Origin: Triglochin maritima
Taxonomy: Eukaryota > Streptophyta > Magnoliopsida > Alismatales > Juncaginaceae
DNA: 64,000 bases
Reading direction: 5' to 3'
Assembly: GCA_963682175.1 (NCBI GenBank)
Contig: OY821793.1
Coordinates: 29,836,391-29,900,390, forward strand
In this document: in pieces, positions 1 to 12,400 of the stretch
Layout: each line of letters opens with the position of its first letter
How positions within the stretch are numbered: position 1 is the first letter of the stretch
The notes under the pieces: model-generated
What the model was told of the DNA's origin: nothing
Seen by the model: the letters and a program-made list of their open reading frames with translations, nothing else
Databases searched by the model: none
Position numbers and translations under genes: made by a program

Positions 1-603
1 ACAAGCAAGGGATTCGTATGAACAGCCATATATTGGTTATGTAATAATCTTGCGGAATGTGACAAAAAAGTTGGAAGGAATTGTGCTTAATTATCGGTTC
101 GAAATCCTAATAGAAACATTGTTGTATGTTTAATTTTAATACATTATATTATTTTTAAATAATATAACTAATTTGGGATAAAAAAAACTTTGTTTTTGTT
201 GTATATATTTTTTTAAATACAATACTTTGACTCAACGTACCTTTTCCATCGGGTGAGAAGTTGAGATGGACTTCATAAAACAAGAAGTCGTATGATATTG
301 ATGTGATGACAACGCTGTTCAGATGTCTAACATCTGATATTTAACTTCTTCTAGCCCACCAATTTGTTATCAGTGGCTCATGGCAGGCGCAACCCCACTA
401 TTACAAAGATTATAAGAAATTCGGAAAAAACAAGTTTGTACTCTTACAAGTTACTATGCAAACATTTTATATTTGACTCCCTATCCATTTTTCACTTTTG
501 TACCCAATACCTCCCTATTTTTTAGAATAAGTTTTACATCCATGCATTTGTAACTTTACACGTAACAGATCCATTGATAAGACTAGGGTTTTTGCTTTGG
601 TGC

Positions 604-1446
604 ACCTCTTAGAACGTAATTAGCAACATGCACATGTTTATTATTATTATTATTATTATTATTTGTAGTGCACATGTAAGTCGATCGTAATTGCATATGC
701 ACATTTACCATTAGTAGGTCTCACTCTGTCACAGTTTTCGTTAAGCACAGTTGGTAATTTTACAAATTAAATCTCGTAAAATTACAAATGTTCTTAATTT
801 TGAAAATAAAAAAAGAAAAAACATAAAGTAAAAAAACATTAAAGAAAAAAGAAAAATAAAGATTTGTAAGAAGATCTTCCATCTCGTCCGCTTGAGGTGG
901 GATCACGACAACAACCCTCTCCCGCACACGAGGAGGTGGTTGGTCGTCTCGGATTGGTACTAAATTTGACCCAAATTTCGACCATATCTGACATCTAATT
1001 CGATCAGAGCTTTCACGTAAAACTGAGTTTAAGAGTGTATAACGAATACACCGCAAAAAATTACAAAATAACTGCGAATGTGTGTTTAAATAATGAATTT
1101 TTAAAGTTCAATAGTTCAAAGTGTTACAAAACGAAAGTTCAAATGTGATAACTATTACCTTTTAAAGGGGGCAAAGTGATATGAATACATAGTTTAGCGG
1201 GACAAACTGTAATTAATCCTTTATGATTTTTACTTTTACTTTTTTTAATATTAAAAATATTTGTAATTTTATAAGATTTAATTTGCAAAATTACTAACGG
1301 TGTGTAATAGAAATGTTGACGGATGAGACTCACTAATGGTAGAAGTGCATATGCGTAATTAGGACTAAGTTATAGTTGCACTACAAACAGTAATGAAAAA
1401 ACAAGTGCATATCACCAATTTCATCTCCCGATAGATAGGCGCACCT
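604..1446. mobile_element. Fold-back / MITE-like element with long inverted repeats
   Basis: The left arm (about 660-815) and the right arm (about 1215-1400) are imperfect inverted copies. Both carry GCATATGCAC, ACCATTAGT, and a tract reading AATTTTACAAATTAAATC or close to it. About 400 bp of AT-rich DNA lies between the arms, and a (TTA)n microsatellite sits at 638-664. The small ORFs across it are not protein-like. No clear target-site duplication was found, so the superfamily is unassigned and the outer limits are approximate. Confidence 0.5.
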
Positions 1447-1949
1447 ATGTTTATTATGTTAAATAACTTGAATTACTCCGCAACAAATCCATTAGGTACC
1501 CACAGGTATTAGTCAACCGATCCTAGTTTGGTCTACCGATCCCAATGTGCACCATGTGACATGACTTAACCACCTTTACTAATTAAAACAAATATTATTA
1601 CAAACCTCTACAGACCTATATATGTTCCAGTAACTACTAGTTTAATTAACTCTAATCAAAGCAAACATTATTACGAACCTCTACGCCCCCAAATAACTTG
1701 GCAATCAAAGGAGACGAAGGAATGCAAATCACGAAACAAAGTCTTAGGTGTTAATTTTGATGAATATTGTATTATGATTATGTTGTCATTACAAGTACTT
1801 GTTTGATTGTGTTTATACATGTGCTAAAGGTAAACGGTGGCTACATAGTCGTTGTACATGTGATGGATGTTTGATCGATTTCTTTCTTTGTGAGAGTTCG
1901 TGATTGTCAGATTTTGTCAAAGTTGGAGATGTGATTGGGCGATGATGGA

Positions 1950-2430
1950 TGTTGAGCCCAACAGTCGTATTTTCAACAAGTTGGGTTTGGAATATGTTGA
2001 TGATCCCTACTTGTGAAGAAGGTTTGAAAATGTCTTATGATCAAGGGTTTTAGTGAAGATGTTGGCCAACTGCTCATTCCTGGAGTTGTATGGAACTTAA
2101 ATTTGTTTTGACTGGATCTTCTGTATGATAAAACGACAGTCGACTTCTATGTGTTTGATCCTTTCATGGGAGGCCGGATTTGAAACGATGTGTCGAGCTG
2201 CATTGTTGTCACATAACATCTTCATAGGTTCTTGAGTTCTGATGTTAATGTCTTTGAGTAATTGGTTGAGCCAGATTAACTCGCTGGTGGTGGAAGTCAT
2301 ATCTCGGTATTCTGCCTCTGCACTAGTTCGAGCGATAACATTTACTTCTTGCTTCTCCAAGTTACTAGGTTGTCTCCTACAAATATGCAAAAACTGATAG
2401 TTGACTCCTACAGTAGCTTCAAGTCGAGAA
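1950..2430 (-). pseudogene. Ty1/copia polyprotein remnant, RNase H end
   Basis: Read leftwards, the sequence encodes the C-terminal RNase H region of a copia polyprotein. The diagnostic stretch SAEAEYR is followed by TTSELIWL, CDNNAA, SNPASHERIKHIEVDC and, in another frame, IFTKTLDHKTF. A frameshift separates the preceding IFVGDNLVTWRSKK from VIARTSAEAEYR, and a leucine position near the end reads TAG. This is a dead fragment; integrase and reverse transcriptase are absent. A TGTTGGG LTR-like start follows at about 1965 on the minus strand. Confidence 0.8.
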
Positions 2431-2439
2431 TCATCATCG

Positions 2440-3067
2440 CGGATCGGTCGACCAGAACTTAAGTTACAGTCGATTGAAATATCCTAGGGACCCCCATGCG
2501 ATATTTAGAAGCGTGATTTGGTCGACCAGCTCGGGGTGAGCGGTCGACCGCAAGATGTCAGTTACGCACAAAACAGACAATCAGTTGACCGATAGAGAAT
2601 TCTGGTCGACCGTTTGCAGACGGTTTTGCCCACGATCTACAGTTTATTTGAACGGTTTTAGCCCATTATAAAAGGATTTTTCGCCCTAATTTTGTAACAC
2701 AACATACAATACTTATTTCCTTAAGAGAGATTAGGCTGGAGAGACATCTAAAGTGTTTTGGGAGACATATTACTTCCAACCGTTTGTAATATCAGAGACT
2801 TCTCTTGTTGGAGAAGAGCTTGAAGAAAAGGAAACCCGCAGGAGACCCCCTCAAGGACGTAGGCATCTTGCCGAACCTTGTAAAATCACGTGTGTCGTGG
2901 TTTGCTTCATGTGTGTTGTGTGATTGCTTGTTATTTTCATCTTATTCGTGTTGTTTTTTGCATTAAGATTGGGAGATGGTCTAAAGTTACTTTCTGTAAT
3001 CAATATTTGTTTTTCGTGGTGTGTTTAATTCGTAGTCGTGTTAGTGCATCTTAGATTCCCTCCCAAC
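2440..3067 (+). mobile_element. Truncated LTR-like sequence rich in GGTCGACC
   Basis: This block abuts the copia RNase H remnant and ends in CCCTCCCAACA, a typical copia LTR terminus. It has a TATA-like TTATAAAAGG at about 2668 and several GGTCGACC-type motifs in its first 200 bp. No primer-binding site follows at 3068 and no matching 5' end was found, so it is a fragment. Orientation and family are inferred. Confidence 0.5.
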
Positions 3068-5622
3068 AAAGAGAATGTTTATTTATAATATTATTTTCTC
3101 AGGTTAGTAGATTCTCAACTACAAATTAGCAAATTCTACCTTGACCACAGGAAACTAGTGTTAAGTGTGTTGATTTTCGAAGAGAAACTAATCTCTTAGT
3201 GCATATTCTAAAGACAATTTAGGATAACAAGAACTATATTCATTCACCAAGCAAAAAAATCATTTTAAGATGAATGAATGCCAAATGTAAGTCAACTTGT
3301 AGTATCTTCACCTTGGAGTTATTCATTCGAAGGGAAACTTCCCCTTTTAAATAACAAACAAAAATACGGAAAAAGAAGTACGAAACACGATCAATTTCTT
3401 CCCAAACAGCCTGACAGCAAAATTCTTCTGCAGAGTGCACGTGCAGAAATTCAAAACAAATTCACGCTCTCAACATCCCAATGATACTACATAATTCTTA
3501 AAAATAAGTAGCATATTTTTCGTTTTCAGTTAAACAAGAGCAACCATATATGCAGATCATTCCGAAATATTTTAAAAAAAACTTCCTAACCCATTTCTTT
3601 TTCCTTGTGAATTTGTGGGCACAAGTTTTCATGTTACGTGAGCGTATACTAATTGAGGCTAATTCAGTTAGTGTTTCTTAGACTTCCGATAGTCAAATAC
3701 AAGAATCAAATCTCGGTAGACTTATTTCGCTAATTTGAGATTTTAAAAGGAATTAAGTAGAGTAGATAAAAATTTAAAAAATATATATTGGTGTGCATGA
3801 ACAAATTTGTTGATGTCTCTAATTCTTTGATCAATAATGTTAGTGGCCTAATGAGGTGAACCACAAGAAGCCTAAGCTGCAATCCGCCTAATGAATGTGA
3901 TTAGTGTGGACTGTGGAGACACTACACTGCATCTAATCTCGAACACGAAGTCCTGAAATTAGAGTCAGTAAACTGTGTTTAAGAAACAGTTGCTGACGTC
4001 AGATTTATTTCGTTGATGTGTCCCACTTACAAAGAGATGTGGTCGGCGATGTCCGATTTTCGGAAAATTATACATACAACTTTAAGTTTCACCCAAGACA
4101 CAAAAAAACACCTATGTTATTTGTATATATATTGTAATTAACACTGTTGAGCTTGAGAATAGTGAGGATATCATATAGAAAAGAAAAAATAAATCTCAAA
4201 CAAGAGAAATTACACGTTATTAGTTATCCACTAACCATATAAAAAGCTTTTTTTATTATCGAAACAGTAAAATAAAACTTGTATGAGATAAAAATTGACT
4301 AACACAGTTACACAGCAAGTATTAAAGACTTGATCAGAACTATAACCAACAAGGAATACCATTGGGAAAAAGTAGTAAGATTGTTAAGTTACACCAATTT
4401 TCTACTTCCCAAGTAGTAGAGAATGCTTTGTGAAGGTAAAGGAATATAGCCATGTAGGAAAAGTTTTTTTATAGTAAAAAAAAACCGATGTTTATTTCCA
4501 ATGAAATATTTTGGCTTTTCGATCATATTGAACTTAACTAAAATAATTCATGTAAATTCTTTTACTTTTTATTTAGTATGAATGGTATAAAGTCTTTGCA
4601 TTTTGATCAAAGGTGCATGTGGTGTACAACAAGCTCTCCTATATTAACTATTTTATTATTGTAAGCCATACATATAACAATCCTTGTTTGATTGAGGGAA
4701 CGTCATTTAATTTATATTTCCCAAAGTCAGACAAACACTTATTTGGATTTCCTCTCCATCTCACGTTGTCCCTATCTTAAGGATCGTTTACCAAATATTT
4801 CAATTAGTATTTTACTTCCCACTTCTCCACTGTGATAATGTGATAAAAGAGATCGTGTTCTTTTCAAATCCTAACTGTTGAAGGAAATTAATTATATTTC
4901 AGCAATCCAGAACCTCCATTGATCACTGACATTGTTCAGAAGTAACATGCACACTTATGGTTGTGACTAATAGCTTCCTAATCAAATACACTAACTGAGA
5001 TTCTTATAAATGGCGTTTTGGAATAATATACAGTGAATGACATGTAACTAGCTAGCCAAAACCCTACTGTCCATGTGCATGTACATATGATCAATTTCAA
5101 GCTAAGAGTTTTCTACTGTATTCATGTGCATGTACATATGATAAATACATCATGTTCAATTTATGTTCATCTTAGTTGTACTGTTGACTTTACTTCTAAA
5201 TTTTGGAACGCCTAAGCTTACATCTAAGTGTGTATGTAACAAAAATAACTCCATGTTGAAATATTAAGAACATAACATATCCATTCATGTATATCTCAAA
5301 ACAAAATATACATTCATGAAAGACAAACCCTTGGTTCATGTGCACAAGATTAGATTAATTATTAGAGAGCATTCTTTGGGACAAGAGAAGTTGGCTTCGC
5401 GCAACATTGACATTGTGTTTCGAGACTATTAAAGAGCATACTATTATAGCCCAATGTTTAATCAAGAACAGATCTTGAGGTTGAAACAAACATATATAGG
5501 TTGCATTGTTTTTTTAAGTCCAACCTTGTGATGCAGATCAAGAGAAAGACTAACATGGAATCTTGGGAATCACAGCTGTCTACAACTCCATGTCTAACGT
5601 GGAAGTTTGGATTAATCAAATC
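3068..5622. other. Intergenic, no supported gene
   Basis: This is AT-rich DNA. Its only open frames are short, overlap on both strands near 3240-3484, and resemble nothing recognised. The distal promoter of the glycine-rich protein gene probably lies in its right part. No repeat structure was found. Confidence 0.6.
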
Positions 5623-5654
5623 CATGCACGACGTTTAGGGCAGTGAGCCATGCA
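5623..5654 (+). promoter_or_regulatory. Two RY-type CATGCA motifs upstream of the glycine-rich protein gene
   Basis: CATGCA occurs at 5623-5628 and 5649-5654, 70-100 bp before the start codon. CATGCA is the core of the RY element bound by B3 factors of seed and embryo promoters. Two copies 26 bp apart are suggestive but can occur by chance; no function is shown by the sequence. Confidence 0.25.
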
Positions 5655-5724
5655 GGACCTATTAATACTAACCCTTCTTCTACTCTCCTTCTCATAATCC
5701 TAAGCCCACTCTTTGGGAGTGAAG

Positions 5725-7566
5725 ATGGCCATGGTAGGTTCTAGGTTAGTGGTGCTTGCCCTTGTGGTCATGCTTTTTTTGAGCATGGCCTCCGGTGCTA
5801 GAGTCTTGTCTGGGTCTTATAATGCTAGTAATAGTAGTAAAGCCAATATCACTAGCGAGGGGTCTAGTGGTGGATCTGGGATTGGTGGTGGGTATGGTGG
5901 AGGCTTTGGTAGGAATGGTGGAGGCGGCGGTGGTGGTGGTGGAAGCGATAGTTCTGGTCATTCTTGGAGTAGTAGCTCTGGTAGTGGTTCAGGAGGTTCT
6001 TATGGTGGAGGGTCTGTAAGTGATGGTAAAGGAAATACTAAGAGATATTCATGGAAGAAGGGAAGTGGTCCCGGCTCCGGTAGTGCATACCTTGGAGGTA
6101 ATGGAAGTGGAAGTGGTAACACAGCTAAAGGTTCTTCTAGTGGAGGTGGAGGTGGAGGTGGAGGAGGAGGAGGAGGAGGAGGAGGAGGAGGAGGAAGGGG
6201 ATCCGGAAGTGGTAGTGGTTCTGGATATGGTAGTGGATCTGGTGGTGGTGGTGGTGGAAGCCCAAGCAAAGGTAACACAAGCGCAAAAGGAAGTGGTGGA
6301 TCTAGCAATGGTACCAAAAGTGGATCTGGGTATGCAAACGGCTCCAGTAAGGGCGGTAGCAACAACGGTGGGACTATAGCCGGTGGAAGCTCCAACAAGG
6401 GCAACAACATTAGTAGTGGTAAAGGAAGTACTAGTGGTACTAGTAAGGGTGGCAAAAATGACTGTGAGTCTGGATACAAAAGTGGTTCAAGTTCTAGGTC
6501 TACCAAGAATAAAGGAAGCACTGGATCTAGTGGTGGCAAAGTAAGTGATGGAGGCTCTAGCAAAAGCAACAACAAAGGAAGTGGTGGATCTTCAAAGAAA
6601 GTTGGTTATAACAACTCTCACTCTGGTTCTACTAGTGGAACCCCTAGCAAAGGTAATGGGAGTAATATTGGTTCTGGTTCTGGATATGGCAGTAGAAGTA
6701 GTTCTAGCTCAAGTTCTCAAAGTGGAAAAGCATATAACAATGGAGGATCAAGTAGCAAAAGTGGAAAAGGAAGTGATGGTAAGAGTGGATCAGATAAAGG
6801 GAATGTGAGCGGCAGTGGTTCCACATATGGCTCTGGAAATAAATCTAGTTCGGGTGGTAGTGAGCATAAAAGTGCAGGAGGTGATAAAGGAAGTAAATAC
6901 AATGGAGGTTCGAGCAATGGCCAAACCGGAAACAACTCAGGATATGGGTCTGTGCCTAGAAAAGATGGCTCAACGAGTAGTAGTACTAGTCAAACAAATG
7001 GAGGTCAAAAAGGAAACAACAACAACAATGGAGATTCAAGTAAAAGTACCGGAAGTGGTTCAGGTTCAGGTTTAGGATCAGGTTCAAATTCTGGATCAGG
7101 AAAAACTAATGGAGGATATGGAAATTCAAGAAAAGATAGTTTATCTAATGGAGGATATGCAAGTGGAAACCATAATAATCAAGGATCTTGGTTTGGTGGT
7201 AATGGAGGTAGTTTTGCATATGGATCAGGAGGTGGTGGCGGTTTCGCTGGAGGATATGGATTTGGAAGTGGCAATAATGGAAATGGCGTCAACTACGGAG
7301 GAGATGGTAATGTAGGTTATGCTTTCGGTGGTGCGAATGGTGCAGCTTCAGGTGGAGGTTATGGTCCTGGTTTTAGTTATAGTTATGGTCCTGGTGGTAC
7401 TAGTGCAGGTTCAGGGTTTGGTTCGGGAGGTAGTAGTTATGGTTATGGCGGTGGTAACGGGTTTGCCTACGGTTATGGAGGTGGAGGAGGTAGTGGTTAT
7501 GGTTATGGTGCTGGAAGTGGCAATGGTGGAGGAGGTGGTGGCGGTGGAGGTGGAGGATACCCTTGA
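5725..7566 (+). CDS. Large secreted glycine-rich protein (cell-wall type GRP)
   Basis: Single-exon frame of 613 aa from the first in-frame ATG at 5725; a second ATG is at 5731. The N-terminus is a classical signal peptide: hydrophobic VVLALVVMLFLSM, then a probable cleavage after ASGA. The mature part is low-complexity Gly/Ser with Asn, Lys and Tyr. It has GSGSG and SSGG runs, a 19-residue poly-Gly tract near 6143-6197, a Lys/Ser/Asn-rich middle, and a C-terminal third of GYGYGG-like repeats ending in poly-Gly-Tyr-Pro. One Cys is visible (near 6462, context KNDCES). Such GRPs are structural or scaffold proteins of the cell wall; wall location is inferred from the signal peptide and composition. 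Long antisense frames are shadows of the repeats. A possible poly(A) signal AATAAA is at 7754. Identity beyond the class cannot be given because repeats evolve quickly. Confidence 0.85.
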   Translation: MAMVGSRLVVLALVVMLFLSMASGARVLSGSYNASNSSKANITSEGSSGGSGIGGGYGGGFGRNGGGGGGGGGSDSSGHSWSSSSGSGSGGSYGGGSVSDGKGNTKRYSWKKGSGPGSGSAYLGGNGSGSGNTAKGSSSGGGGGGGGGGGGGGGGGGRGSGSGSGSGYGSGSGGGGGGSPSKGNTSAKGSGGSSNGTKSGSGYANGSSKGGSNNGGTIAGGSSNKGNNISSGKGSTSGTSKGGKNDCESGYKSGSSSRSTKNKGSTGSSGGKVSDGGSSKSNNKGSGGSSKKVGYNNSHSGSTSGTPSKGNGSNIGSGSGYGSRSSSSSSSQSGKAYNNGGSSSKSGKGSDGKSGSDKGNVSGSGSTYGSGNKSSSGGSEHKSAGGDKGSKYNGGSSNGQTGNNSGYGSVPRKDGSTSSSTSQTNGGQKGNNNNNGDSSKSTGSGSGSGLGSGSNSGSGKTNGGYGNSRKDSLSNGGYASGNHNNQGSWFGGNGGSFAYGSGGGGGFAGGYGFGSGNNGNGVNYGGDGNVGYAFGGANGAASGGGYGPGFSYSYGPGGTSAGSGFGSGGSSYGYGGGNGFAYGYGGGGGSGYGYGAGSGNGGGGGGGGGGGYP

Positions 7567-9414
7567 AATCAACTTGTTTGGAACAATTATATATGGGCGA
7601 TCAAAGCTTTTGCAGATGTATAAGTTAATTGTTGACTCCTACTTTAGATGCATTCGTTCTTGCAATTAACACGTACGCGCGATAAGTACGTAGTAGTATG
7701 CTTTCATTTTCATTGTTGTACTTTAGACAAAATTTGAGCATGTTGTAGACCACAATAAAGTAAGCAATTACAACGTTTCTACTAGATATGCAGTTGCTTT
7801 TAGGATCTCGATGTAATCGGAATTGGAACATATGTATTAATTAGTAGCTTTATCTTTCTCATTTTGGAACATATGAATCAATATATTTCATTATTTTGTT
7901 CTATTAGTTACAATTTGATATTGTCCAATGGATCTCTAAACTTCAGCAATTTTTGGAATAGGGGAACTCTTTCGGAGATACGCGACAGAGATATGATTTT
8001 GATCTCAACTTGAGAAATTTATAGTCCAAAGCAATTTTGTAACTTTTTATATCAACTTTCACATGACAATTATCTAAACTGTGATCCTTGTTACAAGAAG
8101 TCGTGAGAACGAGGAAATTATTAAGAACATCTATAAACACAAAACGGTCGAAACACATAACTTAGAACCTTTTTCTAGCACCCTTTACTGTTGTGTCATC
8201 TTTTGAAATCTGACTGATAATAATTGCTCAAGAGATAAATCACCATATTATTTCTGATAAATAGATTAAAAGTTAGAAATTACCTAAATCAGATACACAA
8301 TATTCTCACACATGACACGAACAAAATAAACAAGAATTAAATTGCTTTATCTTCACCGACTGCACTTCTCTTAGAGAAAAACAGCGACCCGAGGAGGTGA
8401 AAATGAGCTAGAGTTTCAAGATTGTGATTTTTCCAAACTTTCTCAAAGAGGTGGTGAGAAAACGGAGATGAAAAAATCATTTATACTTGAAAATCTAATA
8501 AAAAAATCTTTTCTTTTACCTTGCATGACAAAACAGTAGAAACGTGAGAATCAAAGGGAATTTGTTTTATTTTTCCTTAGAATCTTGATGCACAAACTCT
8601 CCTTTAGAGACAAAACTCAAATCCACAACAAATAAACTCGACCGCTTCATACCCTTAGACATAAAAATATGATTCGTGTACAAACAGTTGCTAATGTACT
8701 GATTTCTAAGCCGTTATCATGTGCAACTTGTTCTTAATTATTGGACTTATTAGAATTTGAGATCCAATCTAAACCAATTAGGGTTATACACAAACCAGTT
8801 CTATCTAGAAAACCATGTCGTTTGATCCAATATCTGGTCATGGTTTTTTCGGAATCCTATGTCCGTTCCAATCCAAAATCGGTAACGATCGGTCAAATTC
8901 GATTCAAAACTGGATTTACCGGCTCAATTCCTATTCGTCTTTTTTTCCTTCCAAATTTCAATTTCTGGTTCAATTAGAGATGACAACGGATTGGTTCCGG
9001 TTCTGGTACTAGAAGATTCAGAACGAGATCCATATTCTACTTGAGTACCCATAACTGAACTGGATCCGGATCAGTTCTGAACTTGGGTATCCCAGAACCG
9101 GATCTGGTACAAAACCTGTAAATTTTTCATTTTTTACTTGTAGAAACCTTTTTTTTCATTTCTTACGGTAACTTTTTAGTGTTAATTTTTGTTTAATAAT
9201 ACATTGGTTCTGGATCCATATCCGGTTCCAATATCTATAACTGGAACATGATCAATTCTAAATTTAAGTAACTAGATCTAACCTATATCTATTTTATCTC
9301 GATTCGGTACAATACAGATTCGGTTCGGTTTTCACCGAACAGTTTCAGTCCAATCCGCTAGGTTGGAGGCCGATTTACAGCTGTGAGCCCAAAATCCCCG
9401 TCCCAATTCTCCTA
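7567..9414. other. 3' flank of GRP gene, then intergenic DNA with a GGTTCGG/GGATCCGG-rich repeat
   Basis: 7567 to about 7830 is probably 3' untranslated region. From 8730 to 9390 the sequence is dominated by short variants of CCGGTTC, GGATCCGG and TTCGGTT on both strands, typical of non-autonomous plant DNA transposons. Possible weak ends are AGATGACAACGG near 8980 and its imperfect inverse near 9380. No target duplication was found and no coding sequence is supported. Confidence 0.4.
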
Positions 9415-9423
9415 AAACCCTAA
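9415..9423 (+). promoter_or_regulatory. telo-box AAACCCTAA upstream of MORF1
   Basis: AAACCCTAA lies 32 bp before the MORF1 start codon. In plants, telo-boxes close to the transcription start are typical of genes for translation and organelle biogenesis, which fits the neighbouring gene. A second AAACCCTAA falls inside exon 1 (Asn-Pro repeats), where it is coding. Confidence 0.4.
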
Positions 9424-9454
9424 CAAGTAAACCCGTCAAATCCCAAAACCCCTA

Positions 9455-12400
9455 ATGGCTTTCTCTCTCCGCCTCCGACGAGCCCTAATCCTCTCCTCCA
9501 CTCTCCTCAAAAACCCTAACCCCAATCCCCTCCTCAAACCCTCCCCTCTCCCCGTACCCTCTCCCCGCCTCCTCCGGCCAGCCCCGTTCCACTCGTCAGC
9601 ATGGGTCCGCGACCGGAACAGCTCCGGCGAGGGGAAGATCTCCCCCGACGAGATCCTCTTCGAGGGGTGCGACTACAACCATTGGCTCATCACCATGGAC
9701 TTCCCCAAGGACCCCAAGCCCACGCCCGAGCAGATGGTGGAGACCTACGTCGAGACTCTCGCCAAAGTCGTCGGAAGGTTTGGGCTCTCAAATTTGAGAA
9801 AGTTGGAACTTTTCTTCTTCTTTTTTGTTGTTTTCGATGTCGGAAACCGAAGTTCGTTTTTTTCCGGTGGAAAAGGTGCAGCCTCTAAATATCTAATGAG
9901 CGTTTGATATAAGGTTGGGTTTGTATCAGTTTAGGTCACCCTGAAGCAGAAGGCTTTGTCATCGGAAGGTTGGGTCTTTTGACTTTGAGAAAGACGGGAT
10001 TTTCGTGGTGTTTGTATAGTTTGTGTCCTTTCTTTGGACCTTAGAAACCAAAGCTCACTAATTTATTGACATTTACATGATTATCATTACTTTCGGGGTT
10101 CCAAAATCCATAGTGTAGTGTAAGACTTAGAGCATCATTAACGGCGCCCAGGTAATTCCCGGGCGCCCTGCTTTTTCTCTCAGTCACGTCAGCTTCTCTC
10201 TCTGCCACGTCAGCACAAACCAATCCTCCTATAAAATCCTTAATCATTACCCAATCCACCCAGTCACGCTACAGTATTTGTTGTCACGTCATTATTTTTA
10301 TTCTTCTCTCCAAAACTCTTTCAACAATCAACAAAATATATTAATAATCATTATCGTAATTATTTAATATCAACAATTCATTCGTTTTTAATTAACATTT
10401 AATTAATAAATACGAAAATATTATTAAAATTTAGAAAACCACATTACATAATACATTAACCGGAAATTGAGAAACTAAAACTAAAAATACATGCTTAAAT
10501 ACTAAACTTCAAATACATCAAGACGCATTTCCTCCAAAGCGTTGCCATATATTGTCGACCAAATCGGTTTGAAGTTTCAAATGTGTGGTGCGATCACGAA
10601 TTTGATCTCTCATTCTCAAGTACCTAGTAATATCCAATACACGGTCAGTGGAATACCGAACCGTGTCGTTCACGAAATTTCCAGGTTGATCCTGAACAAA
10701 TTCGTTCTAATCTCCAAAATTACCGAAGGAATCACGTTCATCCTCCACTATCATATTATGCATTACAATGCAAGCTGTCATTATTTTGTTAAGTACAATC
10801 TTACTCCATGCAAGAGATGGTTTCTTCACTATCGCGAATCGCGCTTGCAAGACTCTAAATGCACGTTCTACATCTTTGCGTGCTGCTTCCTGTCGTTCAG
10901 CAAATAACCTGTCCTTCGGTGTTTGTGGGTGAACGATGGACGGAATGAATGCTGCTCATTTTGGATAAATACCATCAGTAAGATAATATCCCATATTATA
11001 TCGAGAACCGTTTACCTCAAAATTCACAGGTGGAGTTCGTCCTTCCATTACGTCGTCAAAAACCGGAGATCGTTGCAGGACATTTAAGTCATTGCATGAA
11101 CCTGGTGTGCCAAAAAAACGAGTGTCATATCCACAAGTCAGCCGACGCCACTGCCTCGAGGACAAGAGTGGTATTGCCACTACGCCCTTGATATTGACCC
11201 CTCCAAGCAACCGGGCAATTTTTCCACACCCAGTGCATGCAATCGATACTTCCCATCATGCCTGAGACCCAACACTGCTCACCAACGTGAAGTAGTCATG
11301 CTAGGTCATTTGCATTAGGTCTTCGGAGGTACTCACCGCTGAAGTTGTTAATTACACCATCGCAGAATTTCTCAAGTGCGTTTCTTGCCGTGGATTCACT
11401 TAGCCTCAAGTATTCGTCGACCTCATCAGCCGCAACACCGTACGCTAGCATACGAATCGCCGCAGTACATTTCTGCAGGCCAGAGATGCTCATCCTACCG
11501 GTGGCGTCTGAATTTCGTTGGAAGAAGACATCAGACGCCTCAATGACACTCACAATACGAAGAAATACATGCTTTCGCATGCCCTGGGCGCGCCCTCCCT
11601 TTAAGGGAGGGCTGCCCGGGCGCCCTACCGGGCGCCCGGGCAAAGAGCACCCGTTAAGGGTGCTCTTACTGTGTTGACATGATTGACGTTGACATGATTA
11701 ATCAGTTTGAGATGAAATACTTCAGGAATGAGGTCTTTGGTACTATTACCATATCTCTGCAAATGCATTTAGATGTTTTTCCCTTCATATAATGATGATG
11801 AAAGAGGTAAGAATATTCTTACTTCTGAAGCTTTTATATTCTGAAAACTGATTTGTCAATAACCAATAGGAGTTTAGATTCAAATCAATGTGCTTAAATA
11901 AGCACAAAGTACCTTAAGATATTAAATTTATAGGTAAACTTCCTGAATTTCCTAAAAATGAAAGGGCGCAATATAAGTTTGTGAGTCTATTATCCTTCAT
12001 GCAAGTATTGACTCATGAAGGCCGTAATCTATGTGTATCTGGATGAAATTGGGCAGTATTACTGATTTGTGTCATACTGACAGCAAGGAGGAGGCAATGA
12101 AGAGAATGTATGCATGTAGTACGACAACATATCAAGGATTTCAGGCTGTCATGACAGAGGAAATGTCCGAAAAATTTAGAGGTAAATTTCTAAGTTGTCC
12201 ATATAGCAATATTTCCTTTGAATTAAAGGGAAAACTTTAACACTTCTCAGTCGAATTAATCAGGTCTGCCAGGAGTTGTGTTTATTTTGCCCGATTCATA
12301 CATTGACCCAGTTAACAAGGAATATGGAGGTATTGTTCCTAATTTTTCTTGGTTCTTACAAATACAGTCTGATACAGATGTAAATGATAGAATCAATAAT

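Noticed and set aside
6000..6575. 191-codon antisense Pro/Leu-rich frame opposite the glycine-rich protein
   Set aside because: It is the reverse reading of GGN/TCN-rich repeats; Pro and Leu runs follow automatically and there is no independent coding signal.
8741..9012. Overlapping plus-strand frames of 65-78 codons
   Set aside because: They translate repetitive GGTTCGG/GGATCCGG words of a non-coding repeat.
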